A stretch of DNA of 64,000 nt from Sycon ciliatum (lineage: Eukaryota; Porifera; Calcarea; Leucosolenida; Sycettidae), in NCBI RefSeq assembly GCF_964019385.1, contig NC_088645.1, positions 8,644,398-8,708,397 on the forward strand. Reading direction: 5' to 3'. Position numbers and translations under genes: made by a program. Below are positions 34,670 to 54,957 of the stretch, in pieces. A model generated the notes under the pieces. That model saw only the letters and a program-made list of their open reading frames with translations. It did no database searches and was not told the origin of the DNA. Positions within the stretch are counted from its first letter, which is position 1. Every line of letters starts with the position of its first letter.

Positions 34670-34848
34670 AATCCTACACAGTTCCGAGGGCATGATGCTC
34701 TGATCAGGCCCGAGGTCTGTGAGTGATCTTGCCCGAGGTCGCGACGCCCAAGGGGCGTAGCCCCGAGGGCGTCGCGACCGAGGGCAAGATCACTCACATG
34801 ACCGAGGGCCTGATCAGAGCGGCATGCCCGACGCAACTGTGTAGGATT
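34670..34848. mobile_element. GC-rich foldback element, about 80-bp arms
   Basis: AATCCTACACAGTT at the left pairs with AACTG(T)GTAGGATT at the right. CTGATCAGGCCCGAGG, GTGAGTGATCTTGCC and GGTCGCGACGCCC each have reverse complements in mirrored order, leaving a short loop around AAGGGGCGTAGCC. The motif CCGAGGG recurs throughout. Confidence 0.9.
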
Positions 34849-35560
34849 GCGCTTCAGACAAGGCCCACCTCACAAACAACAAGGCCCAGTACAGTAGAGA
34901 GATTCAAACAGAAAGAAAGCCTTGACGGCAAATGAGTTGTCAGTTGATGTCACATTGTGTGCAGTGACCATCACAAACAGCTATTTGTTTCAACGGTCGG
35001 AACTTTCCAGTTTTGAGATGAAAGTATTCAAGTACAGTGAAGGCAGTAGTAACGTTAGTACCAGTAATATGACGGATTCGGAATAAACCCGTTCTTCGAG
35101 TTAGATGATTGCCAGAGTAAGGTTCAAATGCGAGTGCTGAGAAGCTGCAGCCTTAGGGCAGGTACAAAATGTACTTGTGGAGGTCTGCTTCCCTTGTGTA
35201 CGTTTCGCCGCGAGAAACAGGACCAGCTGCAAGGTCGGTTGGCGTTTCTGGTCTCCCTGCAGACGTTCAAGACAGTAGTGAGTATATAATCATTTTGGAA
35301 AAGGGAGACAAATTTTTAGTCCTCGTCGTCGGAGATGTTGCCCAAGGCAAGGACTTCGAAAAATGGTAAATGCGCATGTGCGGCGCGATGCTGTGCGACT
35401 GCTGTTCTTGACCGGCTAAGCGGTCAAGATCGACTGATCTTGACTGCTTATTCTGGCCGCTCATTGGCCGTCTCCTGGCAACAAGCACGTGCCATGTCTG
35501 AACAAGAGTTCATAACCCATGAACTCTTGCCTTTATCATGAGTTTATGTCAGGTTTATGT

Positions 35561-35598
35561 CAGGGAGTCGTAAAATACCTGTATTTTACGACTCCCTG
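35561..35598. mobile_element. 38-bp CAGGGAG palindrome with exact 8-bp flanking repeats
   Basis: CAGGGAGTCGTAAAATACC / GTATTTTACGACTCCCTG with one central mismatch. GTTTATGT flanks it at 35553-35560 and 35599-35606. Confidence 0.93.
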
Positions 35599-36038
35599 GT
35601 TTATGTGTGTACGTACATGTGTACGCCGCGCCGGGACGTAGATCATGGTAGATCAACGTCGATATCGCAGTCGGGGGATCGGGTTCAAATTTCAATCAAA
35701 AAGTCGTAAGTCCCCGCGCTGTGGAACATGCCTGTTTGTTGTCAATGTTGAGCAGTGCCCGGTTGACAGGGTTGAGGTCATGACTGCTGCTCTGGCCTTC
35801 AAGTTCAAGGCCACCAGAATGCCTGAATGATCATTATCAGTGTTGTTTGGATATTTCTTGAGGGAAAGCGTCTTGCTGGAAGCTGGCCGTACCGTGCGTT
35901 GTTAGTCGGAGGACGTTCGGAAAATAATTTTGTTCTGTTGAGAATCCGACCCGGTCACAACTGCTGTGTACGTGTGTGCGTACTAAAGTTAATCTGCAAG
36001 ATTGGAACGGAAGTGAAGTCCAACAATAGTCAAGGCCT

Positions 36039-44802
<8,764 letters not shown>

Positions 44803-47800
44803 CCAAGTTGAGTTCACTAGGATGCAGACAACGCTAATAGGAGTTGTAGTGGTAGTTGTAGTACATGTGGTACTCGGTCATCTAGCCGTCGCCTGTCACT
44901 GTTGCTTAGGTAGTGCTGGTCGCGGCCGAGCAACTCTGATGTGGAGCTAGCTAGCTAATATCCATGGCCAGACCGGCCTGCCACACCGCTGTGCCCCGAG
45001 GCTGAGTTGTCACGGGGCGCCGTCCATTGTGCCGTGCGCTCGTCCATGCATTGCCCCCTGCGCGGCGCTCTGGCCGGGACCACGCGACGCGTACGCCAGC
45101 CGCACATCTGCCGCCGCCACCGCCGCACTCTTCTGACTTGCCAGTGTGCCGGCGCTAGGGCATAGCGGCTTTCTCGGTGTGCAGTGCAATGCAGTGCTGA
45201 GTGTGGGCTTAGTCCTAGTGCGTGATGTAACGTATTATCATACATGTACGAGTGAGTAGCGCAGCGTTGTTTACAGACATTCCATAGTGTGCCACTGTGC
45301 CCTGTGCATGGGCTTGATGGACACCGAGACAAACTCGCACAGGGGAATCTCGCCATTGCAGCGTCATGACAACACTGAGCTTGCCTTCAGTCTGGACTAG
45401 ATCAGCAGAGAACTATTTATGAAGTCGTGGTGCGTCATGCCGGCGACTGCCGTATGTATGTCCACTGGCTTCCTTTCCTGCCCTCATCATTTGACTTATG
45501 GTTGTCGACATTACTGACGACGATTCCTGATCTCAGCCAGCCTTTACGATACTCGATAGTACCCCTTGCCACATCATTGTGCCCCCACCCACACAATTAC
45601 ACACATTGTAAGTCATGCCATCTTGTTGTGTTGGCTTGCAGTGTTTTTTTTGTTTTGTTTTGTTTTTTTAAATCCGTGCTACCCCCCATACCCCAGACGT
45701 CTTGAGTTGTCCGTTGTAGAAATGATGCGTTGCCATTACCGGGCCCCTGTGTCCAAGGCATCGTGATACTAGTAATTATAATACGTTTTATATGGCCGAA
45801 ACCGCTTGCTGTCTACAGCATTGGGTGATACGTTTTTATTTATCTTAGGTGTTTTTCAGCAGGGGCTTGTAAAGCGTCTTCTTTTTAATCAAGTCAGTTT
45901 TTGTACAGAAATGTTTTATCAAACGCTTCTTAGATCATTACTCCAGTCGTTTCGTTTATCTTATCATCCTAGTGCCCCAGCGCACTTGGCTCCGCTACTC
46001 TTCATGTGTTCTTTTTCCCCTGACAAGATCGTTTAACCTCATATCCAGTGCATCAGTTTCCTTGTTTGTGTGTGTTTTCAGTTTCCTGTTTAGCTAGGAC
46101 GGTGCTTGTTATTCTAGATTGCTGTCCACTCGTTGCCACTGGCTTCTTCAACTTAGCATCCTCTTTTTCCCCTCGTAGTCTTTGTTATTTTAAAATATTA
46201 TTATGACGGATGACCCAAATGCAATGGTACCTAAATCAGGGGGGGGGGGGGTGGCTGCGGACCAAACACAGAGCAAGGAGCTCAGCAAGCAGAAAACAAA
46301 CAAAAACATGAAGCCTCGGATGTCAAAGAATTTACCTCTCCCCTGTCTCGTCTGCCCGTATGCAGTTGTGTCTTCATACAGATTACCAAAATGAATACTA
46401 TATCTACTAATTTGAAGTCCACCGAAATGTTGTGTGTTCTGTTCAAGTAGCCCCTGTTGCTATATGCAAGAATCCACCTACAAGTAGGATTAATCCAAGT
46501 CCATGGAATAGAAGTGTGAGATGTGCTGTTCAAGTAGCTGTTCAGTTGTTGGCTTTTCACCTGGAAATGATAAATCTCTCTTGTTGTTTACTTGCTGAAC
46601 AAGACTGCATGCTTGGCCAAGTGGTCAATGGTCTTGTCTCTGCACCTGGTACCCGTGCATCTCAGGTTCAAGTCGTGTTTGGCCATTGTTCTTTTTTTTG
46701 GACTGGAAAATCTTGTACTGTAGCTGCATGGTGAAGACCAGCAAATACTAACAAAAGAAATACTCCCGGACCCTGTTACTGGTGTTGACCGTGTGACAAG
46801 TGCCCGGCATCATCTTCACATACTTCTTCGTGTCATCAAGAGGGGGTTATGAACTCTTGGTGTCATGCATATCATCAAGTTATGGACTCTTGATATCATG
46901 TCAGTCCAACACTGGTCAATTGCTATCAAGAGTACATCACCCCCCCCCCCCCCCCCCCCCCGGGGGCCCCGTGGGGTTATGTACTCTTGCTGCTATCTAT
47001 GTAATGAAAGATTTCTCTTGCATGGTGCTCGTACAGTCAGTAGTCAGTATATATCCAATCCTAGGCTGTAGTCTCTGTATTGTGGCATGTGTTACTATCA
47101 AGAGTACATATTACCAGGTTATGTGCTCTTGATAGTATGTGAGAATTGTATGCAGGCTGTGCCTGGGCTGCATACAACTAGCCATGCAGTTTCTCGGGAT
47201 TGGAGGGCCTCCTAAACTGCAGTTTTCGAAACTTTTCTGAAAATTTTGGCCGTAGTTTGGTTTAGAAGCTGGAAAGCCACCATCCCCACCCTACCAGCCT
47301 ACAAACTGTTTTTGACTTATAGGATTTCTTACTCCAGTGCACGTGTTCTCTAATGGGACGGCGGCCCAGGGAAGCACCGGCACTTTGCTGCGTTGTCATG
47401 GCAGCTCATCAGGTGCCTCTCGTACCCAGACTGAGGCGAAAGGGCACGTACTGCACCCGGGTACTTAGTAGTCATGGTGATGTCCATGCCGACAAGCACA
47501 CGTGTAGCTGAGAGTGTATAGATGACAATACATTTAGCAAAGCTTGCAATGGATTATTTTGCTGTACGAAATATCGTCATTGGATACGATTGTTGTGTGC
47601 GTGAAATTTGAAAAGGAGGGAGAATTTCAACGCTAAGCAGACAACTGCTGCAGAGAGACGAATGCCAGTTTTTCTATGACTATGGGGTATTGATGACTCG
47701 AAAGAAAACAGGAAACAAAAAGGAAACAAAAAAAGAAAAGGGTGCCTTGTCCAAGACAGCCAGCTGCCTGGGTTCAAGCACAAACATTGCGTCATCGGAA

Positions 47801-48154
47801 ATTACTAATTAGACAAGATAAAGAACGTATATAGAGAATACGGTGCAATAATAAAATAATTGGGGAGTCTGTCTGGAACGACTGTGCAGCAATCAACAAT
47901 TGCTCACGCTGCATCAAGTCTTCAAAAAGGGGAAGTCAATGTGTCACGGAATAACGCAGAGGCAATAGACGTCTCGCCAGGCGTGCTGAAAATTATCAAA
48001 TTTGACAATAGATGATGTTCGGAGATCTAAGGGGTGTCGTGTTGTGTCATTCCACTAGTGAAATGTAGGATGACAGACCGACAGACAGACACACACACAG
48101 ACGCACATAACTACACACACACGTGCACACGCACACACATCACACACACGCCTA
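44803..48154. other. Spacer between POMGNT1 and DECR2; no gene recognised
   Basis: The first part is presumably the POMGNT1 3' UTR. Around 46800-47140 several inverted ATCAAGAGTACAT / ATGTACTCTTGAT blocks surround a poly-C run (46939-46960). A GC-rich minus-strand frame at 44955-45356 shows no family resemblance. Convergent 3' ends of the two genes must lie here, but clear polyadenylation signals near the stops were not found. Confidence 0.45.
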
Positions 48155-49460
48155 CTACAGCTTACTGCTGGGCATGAGTTTGCGGGCATGGCTCATCGGC
48201 ACGGCAACCGTCATCCATGCCCCACCGTCCACCACCATGGTTATACCGGAGACATAAGAAGCGGCTGGGCTGACGAGGAACACTGCGGCATTGGCAATGT
48301 CTGTGCGTGTGCCAAACCGAGCGAGCGGTATTGCTTGCAGCATGCGCTGTGCCATGGGAGACTTGCCGCCAAGCTTGTCGAAGCCCTCCGTGTCCTCGAT
48401 GGGGCCGGGCGACAAGGAGTTAACCCTGCACATCGCCAAACATATTAACATGTACAAGCATGTGCACACATCCACGCGCATATACGCAAATATGCACACA
48501 CATGAGCATGCACACATCCACACAGACACACACACACAAAAGATGACAAGCTTGCTGCACCGTTATATAAGAGGGGTTCCCCAAACCAGCAAAAATTAAA
48601 GAATGGGAGGAATGAAAGATTTGTTCCAAGGGAAAGGCCGCCAGCCCCGTTACAGTGCCTGCAAATCTAGAGATCTGGATTCTTGAGCACTTCCCAACAG
48701 TCTTTTTCTGCAAGGACCTCATTGGCACGTGTGTCATCCCCAGCAGACCAGTGCTCAGCTGAGCCAGGCATTCTAATATATACAGGGGCGCCCGACGCCC
48801 CTGTATACCGTAAAGTCGCGGATAAAAGCCGGGTTTGCATACAAGCACATTGTGGATAGAAGCCTGAAAATCAAACGGGTCAAATGCATATAAGCCTGTC
48901 GCGCGTAGAAGCCTGGCTTCTATGCAAGCGCGGATCGGGTAGGTCAAGAGTGCATGCGCTATGTATGGTGCATAGTAAAACTGCCGCCACACCGGTAGTC
49001 AGTGGTAGATATCTACGCGTGTCGCGCGCAGAAGCCTGGCTTCTCACTATGTGCATACAAGCCTGGCAAAAATATCAGTGGTGCATATAGCATGGTTTGC
49101 ATACAAGCCTGGTTTGCATTAAAGCCTGATGCAGAAAGCGGCTTATATCCTTATAAGCCCGGCTTTTATCCGCGACTTTACGGTATACACTATTAGAATG
49201 CCTAACCCGGATGAGCGCAGAAAAAAGAAAAGAAAGTCCAGTCCTACTTCCTATTGTAGACAGCCCGGCCAGCGGGTGACCGGACCTCCATTGCAGGGCA
49301 TGCTGTGACTGGCACATTCTCACATCCGTGCTAGTTCATCAATCGCTAAAGTTTCAAGCCGACAAAATTAGTCGTTTCTAATACAATCATGTACATTGTG
49401 CATGGTTGACTTTAGGCCACCAGCATACCGGTACTGTGTACGAGTGTAGCAAGAAGGACC

Positions 49461-49530
<70 letters not shown>

Positions 49531-50272
49531 ACTGTATGTGTGTGTGTGTGTGATCCACGGTAGCCTAATCGGTAGGGCACTGTCCTGGAAATACTGCGGT
49601 GCTGGGTCCGAATCCCGCTCGTGGATCCTTCTTTTGCAACACAAGAGTACACGTCAAAAGACTATCTACTCACCTAACACCGCGGTCGCCCCACTCCACT
49701 GCCAGGTGACGCGTGAGAGCGTCAACAGCCGCCTTTGCTGCCCCGGCATGCGCCTGCAGTACATCACCCTTGTAGTAGAGTGTGGCCGAAATGTTCAGTA
49801 TCACACCACCGCCGTTCTTGCTGAAGCAACGGTCGTATACGCAGCGCGACAGGATGAACGAGCCGACCGCGTCGATATCCAAGACGGTTCTGAAGCCCTT
49901 CGGCGTAAGCGAATCTGCAGCACAGAGGAAGTTTCCCGCAGCCCCGTTGACTAGGATATTCACATGTCGGTTGCCTAGCTTGCTGAGCGCCTCGCGCAGT
50001 GCACTGTCCACCATTTCGCTCTGTCTGACGTCACACGGCGCAGCGATGCACGTGCGACCCGTGGCGCTGCTGAGCCGCGCCGCCGCTTCTCTGAGCCGCT
50101 GCTCCTTTCGGCCCATGATGATCGCGTCGCAGCCATGGCGCATGAACACCTCCGTTATGCGAAAGCCAATGCCGCTGCCTCCGCCCGAGATGAGGGCTAC
50201 CTGATTCTGGAGCAGATTCTCGCGGAACATGGGCTGGTACGAGTCCAAGCAAACATCACGGCTTTCCGTCAT
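48155..50272 (-). CDS. DECR2: Peroxisomal 2,4-dienoyl-CoA reductase [NADPH]
   Basis: Two exons (50272-49674 and 48425-48155) join in phase to 289 residues; human DECR2 has 292. The start MTESRDVCLDSYQPMF fits the family length; upstream in-frame codons lack similarity. It is a short-chain dehydrogenase that reduces 2,4-dienoyl-CoA esters during beta-oxidation of polyunsaturated fatty acids. The cofactor loop SGGGSGIGFRI is at about 29-39, the NGAAGNFLC segment at 109-117, NISATL at 160-165 and HAGAAKAAVDALTRHLAVEW at 175-194, with the conserved Lys at 180. It ends ...PSSKL, a canonical PTS1 signal, so peroxisomal import is expected. The single intron carries a nested MITE and a tRNA-like SINE head. 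No defect is seen. Confidence 0.97.
48767..49204. mobile_element. Nested inverted-repeat elements in the DECR2 intron
   Basis: An outer pair AGGCATTCTAATATATACA / TACACTATTAGAATGCCT encloses a 25-bp GC palindrome (48781-48805, TACAGGGGCGC...GCCCCTGTA) and a MITE at 48806-49186. The MITE ends are TACCGTAAAGTCGCGGAT and ATCCGCGACTTTACGGTA, with TA at both borders. The MITE interior repeats AAGCCTGG(C/T)TT motifs. Confidence 0.85.
49552..49628 (+). mobile_element. tRNA-like SINE head (not a functional tRNA)
   Basis: GATCCACG...CGTGGATC forms an acceptor-like stem, TAGCCTAATCGG is a good A box and GGGTCCGAATCC a good B box. The anticodon stem pairs poorly, so a pol III-type retroelement is likelier than a working tRNA gene. 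It is antisense in the DECR2 intron, 46 bp from the exon 1 donor. Confidence 0.65.
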
Positions 50273-50706
50273 GGTGCAGTGCTGCTGGTAATACTCCTTT
50301 GGCTCCAACCGGTTAGTCACACAATCACAGAATTGGGATGGATCCGTTGTAATTCGAAGGAGTAACCAAAAGTACACAGATCCACACTTGTTTTCCACAA
50401 GGCCAAGCGATGCGAAACTAAATTCTGAACACTTGAATCCACTGACTATGGCGATGAGAAGTATGCTAGTACCAGTAGGTATGAGCACAAGTAGCGTGCT
50501 GCAACAAATATTCCAAAGCAAGCCAAGAATGGCCAGATTGCAGAATGTGGAAACAGAAAAATGTATTCCAAACAGCAAATGGAAAGAAAAATCCGCTTCA
50601 ACCTTTGACATTGACACTGAGTCTGTCGGTGCACAGCCGCCAAGGCGTGCACATGCATCATAACGACTTTAACGTCATGACGTCAGAGTATACAGTACAT
50701 GTACAG

Positions 50707-50734
50707 CAGGGAGTCGTCAAATGACGACTCCCTG
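50707..50734. mobile_element. 28-bp CAGGGAG palindrome with exact 8-bp flanking repeats
   Basis: A perfect 28-bp palindrome (CAGGGAGTCGTCAA and its complement) flanked by ATGTACAG at 50699-50706 and 50735-50742. It is among the shortest copies and lacks the central TACCGGTA part. Confidence 0.93.
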
Positions 50735-50842
50735 ATGTACAGTTACAGGCTTGTGTGTGTGCACGTGTTTGTATGTGTGTGTGTGACTGTCTGTACTGTG
50801 TGTGTGTGTTTACTGTGTAAAGGTGTGTGTGTGTGTGCACAA

Positions 50843-50892
50843 GTTGCTATGTTTAACATAGCTGTTCGCTATCATCGCTTCCGCGATGGGCA
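50843..50892 (+). mobile_element. SINE 3' fragment
   Basis: TTGCTATGTTTAACATAGCT and CTATCATCGCTTCCGCGAT plus GGGC match the 3' end of the SINE copies at 22000 and 29207. Confidence 0.6.
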
Positions 50893-51677
50893 TGTCTGAG
50901 GTCTGAGGTGTGTGTGCCGTAGATGGCTCTCTCGTCGTGCCAATTGAACATACACACACACCACACACATGCAAATCGAAGTTTTCTGGGATTTAATAGG
51001 GAAAAACCATGGTTTAGTATTGTACAGTACCGGTAGTACTGGTGAAACGTATTCTCGTGACACTCGTTGGTCATCGTCGTCACCGATAAGATAAACACAC
51101 AACAACACATGCCATGTATGCACACTGCGGAATACACATGACGGTGTGCTGCAAAAGCAATAAAAACGAATAAAAATCGATACCACAGACACAGTACGCG
51201 GCGCGAGTAGAACTACAAGATTAAAAGCATCACTGTGTTTCAGTAAAAAGTTTGAACAGCATTACTAGAATCTGATATAATGCCACTGCGAGGTTTCTTT
51301 TTGGTTAAAATACGGTATTAAACAGAACCCGTTCAACGGAAAATGCAATGATAAAGCGATGACACAACCAGGGGTCGTAAGTAAGATTCGTAAAAAATAT
51401 GACTCATGCACATCACTACCGCAGTGCCACCATCATGTTTTTGGCCAGGATTATTAAAAAAAAGACAGCAGGCGACAAGTCTGCAGCTTGGCATACAAAT
51501 CAACATTATCAGTAGCTATGAGAGGAGATCTAGAGTAGGTAACATATGGAGTAAAAACAAAACTGAATGAATTCTTGAGAAACTGACACCCAAGACATGG
51601 GTAGCGAAGACAGCTGTCTAGTGGAGAGGAATCCGAATAGATATCATGCAATGATGTCAATGGGAGAGAGAGAGAGA

Positions 51678-51739
<62 letters not shown>

Positions 51740-52482
51740 CAGATGCGGCCACAATAGACCGGGCCATACGTTCATCTGCATGAGAAAATGCACAACAGGC
51801 GACTGGCGCGCACAGCGGCAGCAGTGACACCAGCCACACCCAGTGGACACGGTGCTGCCGTATTCAGCAGGCCGTGTTGTTGCTCTCCACCAGGAAAGCC
51901 CAGTGCCCAAGCGGCGGCATTGCATAGCCGGACACGGGCTGGTGATGGTGGACAGATACGGATGACGAGTGTAACTAGTAACACCGCTGCATAGAGCAAC
52001 GCTTCAACATGTTGTTATCACTATCATTATACAAATACCTGCATGGCGATAGAGTTTGGTATTTCACTTTCAAAGTTTCAAGGCAGCACCGCACTCAGCA
52101 GAATTGTTCACGTGCCGAAGAAGAAACAAACACCAGACAAGACAGAGTTAAGCGTACTCTCTTTTCCGAAGGCCACAGACGACCGGCAATAGTGCAACTC
52201 CACACGTACATCTGCGAAGACGTGCAAAGGTAGCACCAGCGTTGATCACCAAAGACGACTTCGAACACAACCACATGCGCAATCATCACCCTTCCTGCTG
52301 CTGCTGAGGCATGTAACATAATACTTTCCAGCATAGATGCACTGGCCTGGGCTTGCTAGGCTTGCGATTGCTAGGGATGCATAGCAAGCGCAGGGAGAAG
52401 AATGCCGTCGATGGAGCACCCGCGTGTGCGTGAACTCCGTCCGGTGCATGCAGATAACCTAGAGGCAGCAACTGCACCTATC

Positions 52483-52579
52483 TCAGTGGGCCAGATTGGT
52501 CAGTCGCTGGAAATCATAGCCAGGTTTCCCTCGTGATGCCATTATGATGTAGAAGACAAAGTAGCCTGCACACATGTAA

Positions 52580-52620
<41 letters not shown>

Positions 52621-52623
52621 CCA

Positions 52624-52682
<59 letters not shown>

Positions 52683-52728
52683 AGAAAGTTAACATTTATA
52701 GAGAGAGGCAAGTCTAACCGAAAAAAAA

Positions 52729-52815
<87 letters not shown>

Positions 52816-54896
52816 GAGACAGAGAAAGAGAAACAGACTTACACCCGGGTATTAGAAGGATGATGCCAACAACGATGAGAATCACACCATCCAGTGTTGC
52901 TTGTTCGACTACAGTTCATAAGACACAAGACATGCAAATGCAGTCAAAACGGCTTAAAACATTAGTACGCACGGGGCGTGTAAGAAGTACAGCACGGACG
53001 GTTTGCAGTTGATGAAAAATTGGCACACTTGATTGCAGCACAGGTGCAGTAAGTACAGAGGCAGTGGGCATACATTCACGCGATCAGCCGATTACTCCTG
53101 CTATCGTATTATCACACCTCTCTCCACTTAGATATACCAGCGCTGCCTCCTATTCCATTATCGTTGTGTGATGCTTGGTTCAGCCATGAAACTCTGAGTC
53201 ACAACGGAATTTGCCCAAGGTTTTCATCGTGTGCCGTGGCGTAGTAAGTACATCAGCCAGGAGTAGTAAGCCCTTTTCGATGTTCTCTTGAGACTCTTGT
53301 GACTCTTGTGGGTACGTCTTACCAGGTTTCGACTGTACATGGTTCACTCACACTTAGGCTAGGGGTACGCTGGGTTGGTTGCTACGGTCAACTTCGCTAA
53401 TAACGACTGCGGATATAACGACAGTTTGCGAATAGCGACAGAATTTCCATGCCCAGAGCAAAGTCCCATCTAACTGTAATACATATAATGAGACTTCGGG
53501 TATCAGGACACGTTTCTGACGCCCCGCCGAGTGTCGTTATACGCAAACTTGACTATACAGCCTAGAACAGGATCCACCAGAACAGCGCACTTTGGTTGGG
53601 ACTGCGACTGTTTGGATTGGCCAGAACATGTTCTGCTTGCTCCGGCCTCGAGGCTTGAGCAGCAAGAGTAGGTTTATTATTTTGCAGTGAAACCTGGCAG
53701 GAATATCAATTTTGCCTACAATAATCAGGTGCATACGCTTTGGGTTGCATTCAGGACGAACCTATTGTACCGTTCGAAGTAACTCAGACAATAAGCTTGG
53801 CAAAGCCACACAATCGGTGAAGAGATACCAGGTCCACTTTTTATCTCACGAACCTTCAGATCCCATAACTTGGTAAGAAGAAATGTAGCAAGCAACCGTG
53901 GTTTAGTTTGTCATGACGCAGCATAAACAAGTGGTGGTCCCACGAGGCGGGCCGTTGAACACTTACACTTCGGATATGCCTCCAGAACACAGCCAGTGAT
54001 CAACGCAGCTGCAAAACAACACAGGTTGGACACCCACACAGGACAAGAAACAACATCTTTCATTAGGTGAGAAGAGTATTGAAGCCCTCACAGGCATGCC
54101 ACATGGTCATTCTGCTGCCAACGTCTTCCCACTTTCACCATGGCCGCAAGCGCAGTGAAGGTGAGCAGACGTTCATACGAGAGCTAACACACGGCATGCT
54201 TGCTGAGACTGAGTATCGTGTGAAACTGTGAACGGCGGAATTGGAGCGTGCGAGCTTGACACACGCACTGCATGTGTAGCGTGCCTGCTCTGGAGCTACT
54301 ACGTCAAGTAACTTGTTACAGTGATGCTCACATTGACAATGAGATCTGATCCCGTGCATCAAGCGTGCGATCCCCTGCACCATTTCACAACCCAGTATCC
54401 GCAGGTCTAGGGATGCACAGCACACGGCGTGGCATTCACTCTCTTGATCGGATTTCTTCGAGCAGCACAGCATGTATCGAGCACCACGTGTACAAGGCGA
54501 GTACACGCCTGTAGGAAGAGGTGTGTGTGCTGCACGGTTTTTACTTTTTAGATCTGCAAAGCACCAGAAATAGAGAAAACGTCTCCCGAAAAGCGCCCAT
54601 TTCGTCCAGAAAACGTGCACGGCTGACGTCACTTTGAGTAGGACTTTGGGCATGTGGTGTATAGAGAAGGGAAAACCCCCACTGGTAGGATACAAGTGCT
54701 AACACGTACACAAAACAGACACAGTGGTATCAGAAGGGAAACTCACCGGCGCCGAAAAACAGGAAGAGGATGGAGCTGATAACAACTTTCCGGTTCTCCA
54801 CCAGACCTGGGTGCTCATACCAACGCCGCTGCCGTGGTCTGGGGTAGAAGAGACGGATGAGGAAGAGAGAGAGCGAGAGGGGGGGGGGGGGGAGAG

Positions 54897-54957
<61 letters not shown>

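Noticed and set aside
44955..45356. 133-residue minus-strand ORF after POMGNT1
   Set aside because: Its composition follows local GC content, with no domain, no splice partners and no similarity recognised; probably 3' UTR or spacer.
49552..49628. Functional tRNA gene
   Set aside because: A and B boxes are good but the anticodon stem does not pair properly and the sequence is surrounded by SINE-like material; treated as a SINE head.
50273..50617. Extended N-terminus of DECR2 with hydrophobic stretches
   Set aside because: The frame is open upstream of MTESRDVC, but the family length and alignment start at 50272, and the upstream residues look like translated 5' leader.
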